Positions 16,234-25,138 of a DNA stretch of 64,000 nucleotides are shown piece by piece. Position 1 is the stretch's first letter; each line of letters begins with the position of its first letter. The DNA is from Pseudarthrobacter sulfonivorans (GTDB lineage Bacteria; Actinomycetota; Actinomycetes; Actinomycetales; Micrococcaceae): the NCBI RefSeq assembly GCF_014712225.1, contig NZ_JACXBW010000004.1, positions 248,001-312,000 of the forward strand, read 5' to 3'. Made by a program: the position numbers and the translations under genes. The notes beneath the pieces were generated by a model, which was not told the origin of the DNA, searched no databases, and saw only the letters and a program-made list of their open reading frames with translations.

Positions 16234-17925
16234 ATGACCCAAACCGCCCTTCCCGGCCTTGTCACGCCCCCACGCCTGCCGCAAGGCACCCTCCGCATTG
16301 TTCCGCTCGGCGGGCTGGGGGAGATCGGCCGGAACATGGCTGTCTTCGAGATCGACGGCAAGCTGCTGATCGTCGACTGCGGTGTCCTCTTCCCGGAGGA
16401 AACCCAGCCCGGCGTTGACCTTATCCTGCCCGATTTCTCCTACATCGAGGACCGGCTGGACGACATCGTGGCCGTTGTTCTTACCCACGGCCACGAGGAC
16501 CACATCGGCGCCGTTCCTTATCTCCTGCGGCTGCGCGCCGACATCCCCCTGGTGGGCTCACAGCTGACGCTGGCCCTCATCGAGGCCAAGCTGCAGGAAC
16601 ACCGGATCCGTCCGTACACGATGACCGTTGAAGAGGGCCAGGTCGAAAAGTTTGGCCCCTTCGAATGCGAGTTTGTCGCCGTCAACCACTCCATCCCCGA
16701 CGCTTTGGCCGTGTTCATCCGCACGGCCGGTGGCACCGTCCTGCACACGGGCGACTTCAAGATGGACCAGCTGCCCCTGGACGGCCGGATCACCGACCTC
16801 CGGCACTTCGCCAAACTGGGTGAAGAGGGCGTTGACCTCTTTATGTCCGACTCCACCAACGCCGACGTCCCGGGCTTCACCACCGCCGAGAAGGAAATCG
16901 GCCCAACGCTGGAACGGCTCTTCGGCCAGGCCAGCAAGCGCATCATCGTGGCGTCCTTCTCCTCGCACGTCCACCGCGTCCAGCAAGTCCTTGACGCAGC
17001 TGCCAAGCACAACCGCAAGGTGGCCTTTGTGGGCCGCTCCATGGTCCGCAACATGGCCATTGCCGCAAAACTCGGTTACCTCGACGTCCCCGAGGGCCTC
17101 CTCGTGGACATCAAGAACATCGACAACCTGCCTGATAACCGCGTTGTGCTGATGTCCACCGGATCGCAGGGCGAACCGATGGCCGCGCTTTCCCGCATGG
17201 CCAACGGGGACCACCGCGTGGTGGTTGGCGACGGCGATACCGTGATCCTGGCGTCCAGCCTGATCCCGGGTAACGAGAACGCCGTGTTCCGGATCATCAA
17301 CGGCCTGCTGAAACTGGGCGCGGACGTCATCCACAAGGGCAACGCCAAGGTCCACGTCTCGGGACACGCAGCTGCCGGCGAACTGCTCTACTGCTACAAC
17401 ATCCTTGAGCCGCTCAATGCCATGCCGGTACACGGCGAGACCCGGCACCTGATCGCCAACGGCAAGATCGCCATCGAGTCCGGCGTTCCCACGGCCAGCG
17501 TCATCCTTGCCGACAACGGCACCGTCATCGACCTCAAGGACCACCGCGCCGACGTGGTGGGCCAGGTCGAAGTGGGCTTTGTCTATGTCGACGGCTCCAG
17601 CGTCGGTGAGGTCACCGAAGCTGACCTCAAGGACCGCCAGACGCTCGGTGACGAAGGCTTCATCTCCATCATCACGGTCATCCACCGCGCCACCGGCAAG
17701 GTGGTATCGGGACCGGAGATCCACGCCCGAGGCGTGGCCGAGGACGATTCGGTCTTCGACGAGATCATCCCGAAGATCAACGCCGCCCTGGAAGAAGCCG
17801 TGCTTAACCGCACGGACCACACCACGCACCAGCTCCAGCAGGTTGTCCGGCGTGTGGTGGGCACGTGGGTCAACCGCAAGCTGCGCCGCAAGCCCATGAT
17901 CATCCCGGTGGTCCTGGAGGCGTAG
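16234..17925 (+). CDS. rnj: Ribonuclease J
   Basis: A 563-residue metallo-beta-lactamase/beta-CASP ribonuclease with endonuclease and 5'-to-3' exonuclease activity, acting in mRNA decay and rRNA maturation. Metal ligands are in LTHGHEDH (H85–H90), with further motifs HTGDFKMD, SDSTNAD and ASFSSHVHR. The later GHAAAGEL and HGETRHL segments are the beta-CASP C-terminal motifs. GGAAAG at about 16219–16224 is the ribosome-binding site for ATG 16234. A palindromic repeat element and a terminator follow. Confidence 0.96.
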   Translation: MTQTALPGLVTPPRLPQGTLRIVPLGGLGEIGRNMAVFEIDGKLLIVDCGVLFPEETQPGVDLILPDFSYIEDRLDDIVAVVLTHGHEDHIGAVPYLLRLRADIPLVGSQLTLALIEAKLQEHRIRPYTMTVEEGQVEKFGPFECEFVAVNHSIPDALAVFIRTAGGTVLHTGDFKMDQLPLDGRITDLRHFAKLGEEGVDLFMSDSTNADVPGFTTAEKEIGPTLERLFGQASKRIIVASFSSHVHRVQQVLDAAAKHNRKVAFVGRSMVRNMAIAAKLGYLDVPEGLLVDIKNIDNLPDNRVVLMSTGSQGEPMAALSRMANGDHRVVVGDGDTVILASSLIPGNENAVFRIINGLLKLGADVIHKGNAKVHVSGHAAAGELLYCYNILEPLNAMPVHGETRHLIANGKIAIESGVPTASVILADNGTVIDLKDHRADVVGQVEVGFVYVDGSSVGEVTEADLKDRQTLGDEGFISIITVIHRATGKVVSGPEIHARGVAEDDSVFDEIIPKINAALEEAVLNRTDHTTHQLQQVVRRVVGTWVNRKLRRKPMIIPVVLEA

Positions 17926-17934
17926 CCAGTCTCA

Positions 17935-18050
17935 TCATCGACTGCTCCCCACCGGCACCCTCGCCTCGCAAGCTCGGCCAGGGAACCCTGCCGGCGTGGG
18001 CCCAGCGCGGTTTTGGCGTCGTAAAAGGGCCGTTACGGAGCAATCGATGA
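17935..18050. repeat. Inverted-repeat-bounded element, copy 1
   Basis: A 116-bp noncoding element whose ends are inverted repeats (TCATCGACTGCTCC at 17935–17948 and GGAGCAATCGATGA at 18037–18050, one mismatch). Bases 18023–18049 are identical, in reverse orientation, to 41473–41499. It begins 10 bp after the rnj stop codon. Confidence 0.75.
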
Positions 18051-18071
18051 AGGCCCTGTTCAGAGGGGAGC

Positions 18072-18105
18072 CCAAAGGCCCGGTTCTTCGGAACCGGGCC
18101 TTTGG
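18072..18105 (+). terminator. Terminator hairpin after rnj
   Basis: A perfect 15-bp stem (18072–18086 and 18091–18105) is capped by a TTCG tetraloop, which gives exceptional stability. It separates rnj from ftsK. Confidence 0.9.
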
Positions 18106-18195
18106 CTGTGCCGGGACGGGGTGGAGCGGGCGCTGATGGGCAACATGGAAGCCTCGAATCAGGCGGAAATTCGCGGAATACCGGACCAGTTCCGG

Positions 18196-18201
18196 TACCG
18201 T
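18196..18201 (+). promoter_or_regulatory. -10 element for leaderless ftsK
   Basis: TACCGT lies 7 nt before ATG 18209. A GTG at 18200 overlaps this element and is therefore unlikely to be the start. Confidence 0.6.
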
Positions 18202-18208
18202 GGCAAGT

Positions 18209-21142
18209 ATGGCCACTCGTACTACCCCCGCGCCCAAAGGCACCGCCCGAGGCACGAACACCGCCAAATCCGGCAGCTCCGCGGGCCGCGGCGCAGGGTC
18301 GGCAGCGTCCAGAGGCGGCGGCGCCAGCGGACGGGCGGGATCCCCGGCCGGTGCCGCGCGCACCCGGCAGCTTCCCGCCGTCGAACAGCGGCAGCCCTGG
18401 CTCCTGCGCGTGGTCGGTGGCGCATGGCTGGGTGTAGGGCACCTGGTGGGCGGGGGAGTCCGCAGGATCGGTTCCGACGTCAGCGACCTGCCGGCGGAGG
18501 ACCGCCGCGACGGCGCAGCCCTGTTCAACCTCGCGCTGGGCGTCTTCATCGCCACGTTCGCGTGGTGGGGGCTGACGGGCTGGTTCCCGGACGCCGTCTA
18601 CAGCGTGGTCAACGGCACCTTCGGGTGGGTGTCACTGCTCCTGCCGCTGATGCTCTTTGCCTGCGCTTTCCGGCTCTTCCGGCAGCCCGACGACGGCCGC
18701 GGCAACAACCGGGTGGGCATCGGATTCCTCATCATGACCTTCGCAGGCTGCGGCCTCGCGCACGTGCTGGGCGGTCAGCCCACCGTCGCCGATGGCTTCG
18801 ACGGCCTCCGCCAGGCGGGCGGCATGCTCGGCTTCCTCGCGGCATCACCGCTTGCCGCCATCCACGCCGTGGTGCCCCTTGTGCTGTATGGCGTCCTGGC
18901 CTTCATCTCACTGCTGATCATCACAGCCACACCCTTCGGGGCCATTCCCCGCCGGCTGCACTCGGCCTACGAACACCTGATGGGCATCGACCTGCAGGAG
19001 CCAGGCGACGCCAGTGACCGTCACGACCGCAGCTACCTTGAGGAAACGCGAGCCGCCGCGGCCCCGAAGAAGAAGAAGAAGCGGCGCCTCTTCGGCAAGG
19101 ACGAAGACTCCGACGCCGGGCTGGAAGGCTATGTCGGTGACGAGGCCTTCGAGCATGCGGTCATCGATGACGAGGATGCCGAAGGCGGAAAAACAGGCCG
19201 CGGATCCCGCCCTGCCCCCGGGGTGCGGCGTCCCACGCAGGCGGAAATCGCCGTCGAAAAGATCAAGGCCGCCCAGGGCCTCGGAAGTACAGGGCACAGC
19301 CCGGCGGACAACGCCACCGAGGCCATTCCGCTTGTCACCCCCGGCATGGTGGCCGCAGGCTCGCTCAACCCTGTCCCCGCCGCCGCCCCGCAGGTGCCGG
19401 CCAAACCCGTCACCCCCGTACCGCTGCCCACGCCCATCCCGCAGCGGACCGAGCAGCTCTCGCTGGCGGGCGACGTCACCTACACCCTGCCGTCGTCGGA
19501 CGTTCTCACCCCCGGTTCCATCCCCAAGGAACGCACCGAGGCCAACGACGCCGTCGTCGCCGCCCTCACCGACACCCTCCAGCAGTTCAATGTGGACGCC
19601 ACGGTCACAGGCTTCAGCCGGGGCCCCACCGTCACCCGCTACGAGATCGAACTGGCATCGGGGACCAAGGTGGAACGGGTCACTGCCCTGTCCAAGAATA
19701 TTTCCTACGCGGTGGCTTCCAGTGATGTCCGCATCCTCAGCCCGATTCCGGGCAAATCCGCCATCGGCATCGAGATCCCCAACACAGACCGTGAGACGGT
19801 CTCCCTCGGCGACGTCCTCCGCAGCCAGAACGCGCGAAGGACCGAGCACCCGATGGTGATGGGCGTGGGCAAGGACGTCGAAGGCGGCTACGTCGTAGCC
19901 AACCTCGCGAAGATGCCCCACCTGCTCGTCGCCGGTGCCACCGGTGCGGGCAAGTCCTCCTTCGTGAACTCCATGATCACGTCCATCCTGATGCGGGCCA
20001 CCCCCGATGAGGTCCGCATGGTCATGGTGGACCCCAAGCGCGTGGAGCTGACCGCCTACGAGGGTGTCCCGCACCTCATCACCCCGATCATCACGAACCC
20101 CAAAAAGGCCGCCGAGGCCCTGCAGTGGGTGGTCCGGGAAATGGACGCCCGCTACGATGACCTCGCCAACTATGGCTTCAAGCACATTGACGACTTCAAC
20201 AAGGCCGTCCGGGCCGGCAAGGTCATCCCGCCCGAAGGTTCCAAGCGCGTCGTGCGGCCGTACCCTTATCTGCTGGTGATCGTTGACGAGCTCGCCGACC
20301 TGATGATGGTGGCCCCGCGCGACGTCGAGGACTCCATTGTCCGCATCACCCAGCTGGCCCGTGCGGCAGGTATCCACCTGGTCCTCGCCACGCAGCGGCC
20401 CTCAGTGGACGTCGTCACCGGCCTGATCAAGGCCAACGTGCCCTCCCGCATGGCGTTTGCCACCTCCTCCGTCACCGACTCCCGGGTGGTCCTTGACCAG
20501 CCCGGCGCCGAGAAGCTCATCGGCCAGGGTGATGCCCTGTTCCTGCCGATGGGCGCCTCCAAGGCCATGCGCGTCCAGGGCGCCTGGGTCACCGAGTCCG
20601 AAATCCATAAGGTGGTGGAACACGTCAAGGGCCAGCTGAAGGCCGTCTACCGCGATGACGTGGCACCCGAGGCGCAGAAGAAGCAGATCGACGACGACAT
20701 CGGGGACGATCTCGACGTACTGCTGCAGGCCACCGAACTCGTGGTCACCACGCAGTTCGGGTCGACCTCGATGCTCCAGCGCAAGCTCCGCGTCGGTTTC
20801 GCCAAGGCCGGCCGGCTCATGGACCTGCTGGAGTCCAGGGGAGTGGTTGGCCCGTCGGAAGGTTCCAAGGCACGCGACGTCCTGGTCAAACCGGACGATC
20901 TGGCCGCCGTGCTGGCAGCCATGAAGGGGCAGGACGCGCCGGCTGTTGCGGATACCCACACCGCCGCCCTCAGCGACAACGCCAATGCCAACATCGCCCA
21001 GGGCGGTTACGCTGAGGACCTCGTCCAAGCCGACCTGGACCAGCGAAGCCAGAGCGTCGAATACTTCGACGGAGCAGACACGAGCTCCAATGGCGACGAC
21101 GAAGACGGGTCCGAAGACGCCTGGTCACTCACCGGACGGTAG
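18209..21142 (+). CDS. ftsK: DNA translocase FtsK/SpoIIIE
   Basis: A 977-residue septal DNA pump that moves chromosome ends during division. The N-terminal tail is basic and Ala/Gly/Ser-rich (about 1–60); four membrane helices follow (about 110–270). A linker with a KKKKKRR patch and acidic segments leads to the motor domain. Walker A GATGAGKSS is near residue 576 and the Walker B segment LLVIVDELADLMM near 690. The DNA-reading gamma domain is at about 845–910 (STSMLQRKLRVGFAKAGRL). The Asp-rich tail is typical. Next to pgsA, as in Mycobacterium. Confidence 0.97.
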   Translation: MATRTTPAPKGTARGTNTAKSGSSAGRGAGSAASRGGGASGRAGSPAGAARTRQLPAVEQRQPWLLRVVGGAWLGVGHLVGGGVRRIGSDVSDLPAEDRRDGAALFNLALGVFIATFAWWGLTGWFPDAVYSVVNGTFGWVSLLLPLMLFACAFRLFRQPDDGRGNNRVGIGFLIMTFAGCGLAHVLGGQPTVADGFDGLRQAGGMLGFLAASPLAAIHAVVPLVLYGVLAFISLLIITATPFGAIPRRLHSAYEHLMGIDLQEPGDASDRHDRSYLEETRAAAAPKKKKKRRLFGKDEDSDAGLEGYVGDEAFEHAVIDDEDAEGGKTGRGSRPAPGVRRPTQAEIAVEKIKAAQGLGSTGHSPADNATEAIPLVTPGMVAAGSLNPVPAAAPQVPAKPVTPVPLPTPIPQRTEQLSLAGDVTYTLPSSDVLTPGSIPKERTEANDAVVAALTDTLQQFNVDATVTGFSRGPTVTRYEIELASGTKVERVTALSKNISYAVASSDVRILSPIPGKSAIGIEIPNTDRETVSLGDVLRSQNARRTEHPMVMGVGKDVEGGYVVANLAKMPHLLVAGATGAGKSSFVNSMITSILMRATPDEVRMVMVDPKRVELTAYEGVPHLITPIITNPKKAAEALQWVVREMDARYDDLANYGFKHIDDFNKAVRAGKVIPPEGSKRVVRPYPYLLVIVDELADLMMVAPRDVEDSIVRITQLARAAGIHLVLATQRPSVDVVTGLIKANVPSRMAFATSSVTDSRVVLDQPGAEKLIGQGDALFLPMGASKAMRVQGAWVTESEIHKVVEHVKGQLKAVYRDDVAPEAQKKQIDDDIGDDLDVLLQATELVVTTQFGSTSMLQRKLRVGFAKAGRLMDLLESRGVVGPSEGSKARDVLVKPDDLAAVLAAMKGQDAPAVADTHTAALSDNANANIAQGGYAEDLVQADLDQRSQSVEYFDGADTSSNGDDEDGSEDAWSLTGR

Positions 21143-21145
21143 CCT
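21140..21145 (+). promoter_or_regulatory. -10 element for leaderless pgsA
   Basis: TAGCCT overlaps the last bases of ftsK and lies 6 nt before GTG 21152. Confidence 0.55.
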
Positions 21146-21151
21146 AGAAGG

Positions 21152-21787
21152 GTGACTAGCACCGAAGCAACTGCCGCCGGCTCCAGCAGCCCCGGGATCT
21201 GGAATCTGCCAAACATCCTGACCATGCTGCGTATCGCCCTCGTGCCGTTCTTCGTCTGGTTCCTCCTCCTCGATGCCCCCGGGCTGCGGAGTGAGTCAGG
21301 TCCCTGGCGATGGGCGGCGGTGGTGGCGTTCGCCGTCGCGATCTACACGGACAAGCTCGACGGCGACATCGCCAGGAGCCGCGGGCTCGTCACCAATTTC
21401 GGCAAGATCGCCGATCCCATCGCCGACAAGCTCCTGATCGGCTCCGCGCTCGTTATGTTGTGCGTGCTCGGTGAGCTGCCCTGGTGGGTCACCATCGTGA
21501 TCCTTGTCCGGGAATGGGGCATCACGGCGCTTCGCTTCTTTGTCATCCGCTACGGCGTCATCCCGGCGTCGCGCGGCGGCAAGCTCAAGACCGTCGTGCA
21601 GACTGCCGCGATCTTCCTGTACCTGCTGCCGCTGGGCGCGCTGGCACCCTGGCTGGTCTGGGTGGCTTTCGCAGTCATGATGGTCGCCGTACTCATCACG
21701 GTATGGACCGGCGTCGAATACGTGGTGGAAGCCCTGCGTCTGCGGGCGCAGGGAAAACAGTCCCGAAACACAACGCCCGGCACCTAG
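21152..21787 (+). CDS. pgsA: CDP-diacylglycerol–glycerol-3-phosphate 3-phosphatidyltransferase
   Basis: A 211-residue integral membrane CDP-alcohol phosphotransferase. The family motif DGx2ARx8Gx3Dx3D is complete in LDGDIARSRGLVTNFG followed by KIADPIADK. About five membrane helices are visible. It makes phosphatidylglycerol-phosphate, the PG and cardiolipin precursor. Starts at GTG 21152 directly behind ftsK and is followed 8 bp later by pncC. Position matches pgsA3 of Mycobacterium. Confidence 0.94.
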   Translation: MTSTEATAAGSSSPGIWNLPNILTMLRIALVPFFVWFLLLDAPGLRSESGPWRWAAVVAFAVAIYTDKLDGDIARSRGLVTNFGKIADPIADKLLIGSALVMLCVLGELPWWVTIVILVREWGITALRFFVIRYGVIPASRGGKLKTVVQTAAIFLYLLPLGALAPWLVWVAFAVMMVAVLITVWTGVEYVVEALRLRAQGKQSRNTTPGT

Positions 21788-21795
21788 GAGCTGAC

Positions 21796-22275
21796 GTGAC
21801 AAATCTTCACCATCTGGCGGAACAGGCAGTCAGGAATGCCTTGGACACCGGCCGCACCGTTGCTGCCGCGGAGTCACTTACTGCGGGGATGGTCACCGCC
21901 GTCCTGGCCGATACTGCCGGGGCCTCGGGCATGCTGCAAGGCGGGGTGGTGGCGTACCAGAACTCCGTCAAAGTTGACGTCCTGGGTGTTTCGGCTGAAC
22001 TGCTGGCCGCCGTCGGCTCGGTGGACGGGGACGTCGCCGCGGCCATGGCCACGGGTGTCCGGTCTGCGCTGGGCGCGGACGTTGGCCTCGCCACCACAGG
22101 CGTGGCCGGCCCCGAGGAACACGACGGAAAAGCGGTGGGAACGGTCTTCATCGGTGTTGCAACCGCCGAAGGCGCTTCGGCCTTCCAATACAGTTTCACC
22201 GGGAACCGCGCCGATATCCGCGGGCAAGCATGCGGCGCAGCACTGGAAAGGCTGCTCACAGTTCTGTCTCCCTAA
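21796..22275 (+). CDS. pncC: CinA C-terminal domain protein, nicotinamide-nucleotide amidase
   Basis: A 159-residue stand-alone CinA C-terminal domain. It has AAAESLTAGMV, GGVVAYQNSVKVDVLGV and TTGVAGP, the active-site motifs of PncC, which deamidates NMN in NAD recycling. The start is GTG 21796 with AGGAG five bases upstream; the longer frame runs back through pgsA in another frame and is discarded. Probably co-transcribed with pgsA. Confidence 0.93.
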   Translation: MTNLHHLAEQAVRNALDTGRTVAAAESLTAGMVTAVLADTAGASGMLQGGVVAYQNSVKVDVLGVSAELLAAVGSVDGDVAAAMATGVRSALGADVGLATTGVAGPEEHDGKAVGTVFIGVATAEGASAFQYSFTGNRADIRGQACGAALERLLTVLSP

Positions 22276-22533
22276 GGCTCTGTCCCCCCGAAGCTACCGG
22301 GCGTAAAGTTGCCGGGAACAAATCTCCGAACCTATTAGTTATTACATTGTGTCGCTTTGGCAGAGCTGAGGCGCCTAGGATAAATAACAACTCCGGTTTC
22401 CCATGGTGAGCCGGACTGATGAAGGAGCAAGGCGATACAGATGGTAAAGCAGCCCGTATCCGTAAACGGCGTTGTCCGCTGGAAGGATGTGGGCCTCGCC
22501 GATCAGGCAAAGAGCGAACAGAAGGAGCGCAAA

Positions 22534-22893
22534 ATGGTTGTACTTCGCCACGAAATCGGTGATGTCCTGCGCGATGTCCGCCAGCGCCAGGGGCGTACGC
22601 TCCGCGAAGTCTCGCACAGTGCCCGAGTATCCCTGGGCTACCTCAGCGAAGTGGAGCGGGGACAGAAGGAAGCCTCGTCAGAGCTCCTGTCGTCGATCTG
22701 CTCGGCCTTGGACGTGCCGTTGTCCATCATGCTCCGTGAAGTCAGCGACCGCGTAGCCGTCGCTGAGGGCGTTGCCGTTCCAGACACCGTTCCCCAGGAA
22801 TTCTCACAGCGCTACGGCCGCGATCTTGACCGCGACCTGAATGCTGAACTCACCAACGAACTCTCCACAGGCCTCCTTTCCGGCGCACGGTAA
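22534..22893 (+). CDS. clgR: ClgR-type XRE transcription regulator of Clp protease genes
   Basis: A 119-residue DNA-binding protein. The helix-turn-helix is at about residues 14–45 ([20 protein letters not shown]), followed by [20 protein letters not shown], strongly matching ClgR of Streptomyces, Corynebacterium and Mycobacterium (Rv2745c), activator of clpP and clpC genes. ATG 22534 has GAAGGAG eight bases upstream and gives the family N-terminus ([13 protein letters not shown]); an in-frame ATG at 22441 would add 31 unconserved residues. The gene order ftsK–pgsA–pncC–clgR is conserved. ClgR is often itself a Clp substrate, which cannot be judged from this C-terminus. Confidence 0.93.
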   Translation: MVVLRHEIGDVLRDVRQRQGRTLREVSHSARVSLGYLSEVERGQKEASSELLSSICSALDVPLSIMLREVSDRVAVAEGVAVPDTVPQEFSQRYGRDLDRDLNAELTNELSTGLLSGAR

Positions 22894-22924
22894 GCGGGCC
22901 CGCAGGGGTCTTACGCATAAAAGG

Positions 22925-22955
22925 CGAAGCCTCCGGCCAGCGGCCGGAGGCTTCG
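22925..22955. terminator. Bidirectional terminator between clgR and the MarR gene
   Basis: A perfect 14-bp stem (22925–22938 and 22942–22955) with a 3-nt loop lies between two convergent genes. It is preceded by an A-run on the left and followed by a short T-containing stretch on the right. Confidence 0.88.
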
Positions 22956-22965
22956 TTGTGTGCGG

Positions 22966-23544
22966 TTACCTGGCGGTGCTGGCCGACCGGTTGGTGGTGC
23001 CGCCACGGGCGGCTGCGTCTTTGCCGAGGACGTCCAGGTCGAAGATCGCGTTGAGCTTGGCCATGTATTCGGCGAGCGTCTGCAGTTCCTCCACCGGCCA
23101 TTCCCCCAAGCGCTCACGGAAGTCCTGCCGGCGTGCGTCCTGGACCTGGTGCATCTTCTCCTCACCCTTTTCCGTAAGGCGGATCGACTGCGCCCGCCCG
23201 TCCAGGGGATCAGCTTCCTTGGAGACCAGCCCGATGCTTTCCAGGAACGCGATTTGGCGGCTGACCGACGGCTTGCCCACGCCGATGTTCTGGGCCAGGT
23301 CGGTCAAACGGATGGGACCCTCACGCCGGATGACCGCCAGCAGTCCGTAGGCGGCCGGTTCCATGTCCGGATGAACCTGGCGCGAGAGTTGCTGGGATAC
23401 CGAACGCGCACGCCGCCAAAAAAGACTGATCTGGTGTTCGACCGTGTTGAGCGTGTCGTCGAGGGTGTCCCCGCGGGCACCCGTATCAGGAGCGGCTGCA
23501 TCAGCAGGTGCTTCCATTGGAGGGCCATCGGCTGGGTTGCTCAT
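22966..23544 (-). CDS. MarR-family transcription regulator
   Basis: A 192-residue winged-helix protein. The DNA-binding core lies around residues 80–145 (LTDLAQNIGVGKPSVSRQ, then DPLDGRAQSIRLTEKGEE, the wing). Flanking helices form the dimer interface. The target is unknown. ATG 23544 is chosen over an upstream in-frame start because TAGAAT lies exactly 7 nt before it, a leaderless arrangement. Divergent from the DUF3046 gene. Confidence 0.88.
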   Translation of the reverse strand: MSNPADGPPMEAPADAAAPDTGARGDTLDDTLNTVEHQISLFWRRARSVSQQLSRQVHPDMEPAAYGLLAVIRREGPIRLTDLAQNIGVGKPSVSRQIAFLESIGLVSKEADPLDGRAQSIRLTEKGEEKMHQVQDARRQDFRERLGEWPVEELQTLAEYMAKLNAIFDLDVLGKDAAARGGTTNRSASTAR

Positions 23545-23551
23545 GGCAACA

Positions 23552-23561
23552 ATTCTAGGGT
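23552..23561. promoter_or_regulatory. Overlapping divergent -10 elements (MarR gene / DUF3046 gene)
   Basis: On the minus strand TAGAAT (23552–23557) serves the MarR start 7 nt away. On the plus strand TAGGGT (23556–23561) points to the DUF3046 gene. The two overlap by 2 bp, so RNA polymerase can probably occupy only one at a time. Confidence 0.55.
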
Positions 23562-23585
23562 CCGGGATCATGAGAGACTCTATTG

Positions 23586-23807
23586 GTGCGGATCAGTGAC
23601 TATTGGCGGCTTATGGACGACGAATTCGGGGCAGGCTACTCCCGGGTCCTCAGCAGCACCCTGGTTCTCGCCGGGGTCGGAGGACGCACGGCTGACCAGG
23701 CCCTCAGCGCCGGCGTGAGCCCCCGGAACGTCTGGCTCGCCATGTGCGAGGTCCAGGACGTTCCGCCGGACCGGCGCCTGGGCCGCGACGTCAAGCCCCG
23801 CGACTGA
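23586..23807 (+). CDS. DUF3046 family protein
   Basis: A 73-residue protein matching DUF3046, a small actinobacterial family nearly always located just upstream of recA. The conserved parts are RISDYWRLMDDEFG, GGRTADQALSAGV, PRNVWLAMC and VPPDRR. Function unknown. The start is GTG 23586, or TTG one codon earlier; no clear ribosome-binding site is seen. It is 214 bp from recA, whose SOS promoter lies between. Confidence 0.88.
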   Translation: MRISDYWRLMDDEFGAGYSRVLSSTLVLAGVGGRTADQALSAGVSPRNVWLAMCEVQDVPPDRRLGRDVKPRD

Positions 23808-23861
23808 CCTCTTCCTGCTGACCCACTGCACCTCTCTGCGGCTGACACGCCGTCGGATCTG

Positions 23862-23891
23862 TTCGAATATCTGTTCGGGTAAAGCTATGCT
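23862..23891 (+). promoter_or_regulatory. SOS-controlled recA promoter
   Basis: A LexA box, TCGAATATCTGTTCGG, occupies 23863–23878. It overlaps a possible -35 (TTCGAA 23862–23867), followed after 18 nt by the -10 TATGCT at 23886–23891. LexA bound here would exclude RNA polymerase. recA begins about 130 bp downstream, so its mRNA has a leader. Confidence 0.8.
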
Positions 23892-24021
23892 TTTTGTAGT
23901 GGGTTATCCACATACGCGATGTCGCCCGGCTTGAATGTCGGAGGGTGCCATTAGCGTCAGAGATGACCAATAAAGGCCCCTGAGGCCACTCCAAAGCGAG
24001 AAAGCATTAGAGGTGTGAACC

Positions 24022-25077
24022 ATGGCGGCAGCCCCGGATCGTGCAAAAGCGTTGGAAGCAGCGCTGGCCCAGATTGATAAGCAGTTCGGCAAAGGATCGG
24101 TCATGCGCCTGGGGGACGAAGTCCGTGCCCCCATCGAGGTCATTCCCACCGGCTCCATCGCACTGGACGTGGCCCTGGGAATTGGTGGCCTGCCCCGCGG
24201 ACGCGTCGTAGAGATCTATGGCCCGGAGTCCTCCGGTAAAACCACAGTGGCCCTGCACGCCGTCGCAAACGCCCAGCGTCTGGGCGGCATCGCCGCGTTC
24301 ATCGACGCCGAGCACGCGCTGGACCCGGAATACGCTGCCAAACTGGGTGTCGACACCGACGCCCTCCTGGTCTCCCAGCCTGACACCGGTGAGCAGGCCC
24401 TGGAAATCATGGACATGCTGATCGGTTCCGGCTCGCTGGACGTTATCGTCATCGACTCCGTTGCCGCCCTGGTGCCGCGCGCGGAAATCGAGGGTGACAT
24501 GGGTGACAGCCACGTTGGCCTGCAGGCCCGCCTCATGAGCCAGGCGCTGCGTAAGATCACCGGCCGCCTGAGCCAGACCAAGACCACTGCCATCTTCATC
24601 AACCAGCTCCGTGAAAAGATCGGCGTGTTCTTCGGCTCCCCGGAGACCACCACCGGCGGCAAGGCCCTGAAGTTCTACGCCTCCATCCGCATCGACGTCC
24701 GCCGGATCCAGACCCTTAAGGAAGGTGCCGACTCCGTCGGTAACCGCACCAAAGCCAAGATCGTCAAGAACAAGATGGCGCCGCCCTTCAAGATCGCCGA
24801 GTTCGACATCATCTATGGCCAGGGCATTTCCCGCGAGGGCGGCATCATCGACATGGGCGTTGAACACGGCATCATCAAGAAGTCCGGTTCATGGTTCACG
24901 TATGACGGCGACCAGCTGGGGCAGGGCATGGAGAACTCCCGCCGTTTCCTGCGCGACAACCCCGAACTGGCCGCTGAGCTGGAACGCCTCATCAAGGAGA
25001 AGCTGGGCGTGGGCGTCAAGCCCGCTGCGGACGAGTCCAAGGATTCGCCCAAGCTCAAGGCCGTTGACGGCTTCTAA
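24022..25077 (+). CDS. recA: Recombinase RecA
   Basis: A 351-residue recombinase that forms filaments on single-stranded DNA, drives strand exchange and triggers LexA self-cleavage. Walker [10 protein letters not shown] is at residues 67–75. The L1/L2 DNA-binding loops ([32 protein letters not shown]) and [13 protein letters not shown] are intact. No intein interrupts it, unlike M. tuberculosis. It is preceded by an SOS promoter and followed 61 bp later by recX. Confidence 0.99.
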   Translation: MAAAPDRAKALEAALAQIDKQFGKGSVMRLGDEVRAPIEVIPTGSIALDVALGIGGLPRGRVVEIYGPESSGKTTVALHAVANAQRLGGIAAFIDAEHALDPEYAAKLGVDTDALLVSQPDTGEQALEIMDMLIGSGSLDVIVIDSVAALVPRAEIEGDMGDSHVGLQARLMSQALRKITGRLSQTKTTAIFINQLREKIGVFFGSPETTTGGKALKFYASIRIDVRRIQTLKEGADSVGNRTKAKIVKNKMAPPFKIAEFDIIYGQGISREGGIIDMGVEHGIIKKSGSWFTYDGDQLGQGMENSRRFLRDNPELAAELERLIKEKLGVGVKPAADESKDSPKLKAVDGF

Positions 25078-25138
25078 AGTCCACGGCTTCCAAGGTTGAC
25101 GGGTTACAGGGCCGTGCGTTCGAAGGCAGCGCGGATTT

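Noticed and set aside
22320..22400. ClgR autoregulatory operator (CGC-N-GCG type) upstream of clgR
   Set aside because: Only loose matches such as CGCTTTGGC were found; not convincing.
22441..22533. Upstream start for clgR
   Set aside because: The 31 extra residues do not resemble ClgR, while ATG 22534 has a well-placed GAAGGAG and the family N-terminus.
24022..25077. RecA intein as in some mycobacteria
   Set aside because: The reading frame is a continuous 351 residues of normal RecA length.
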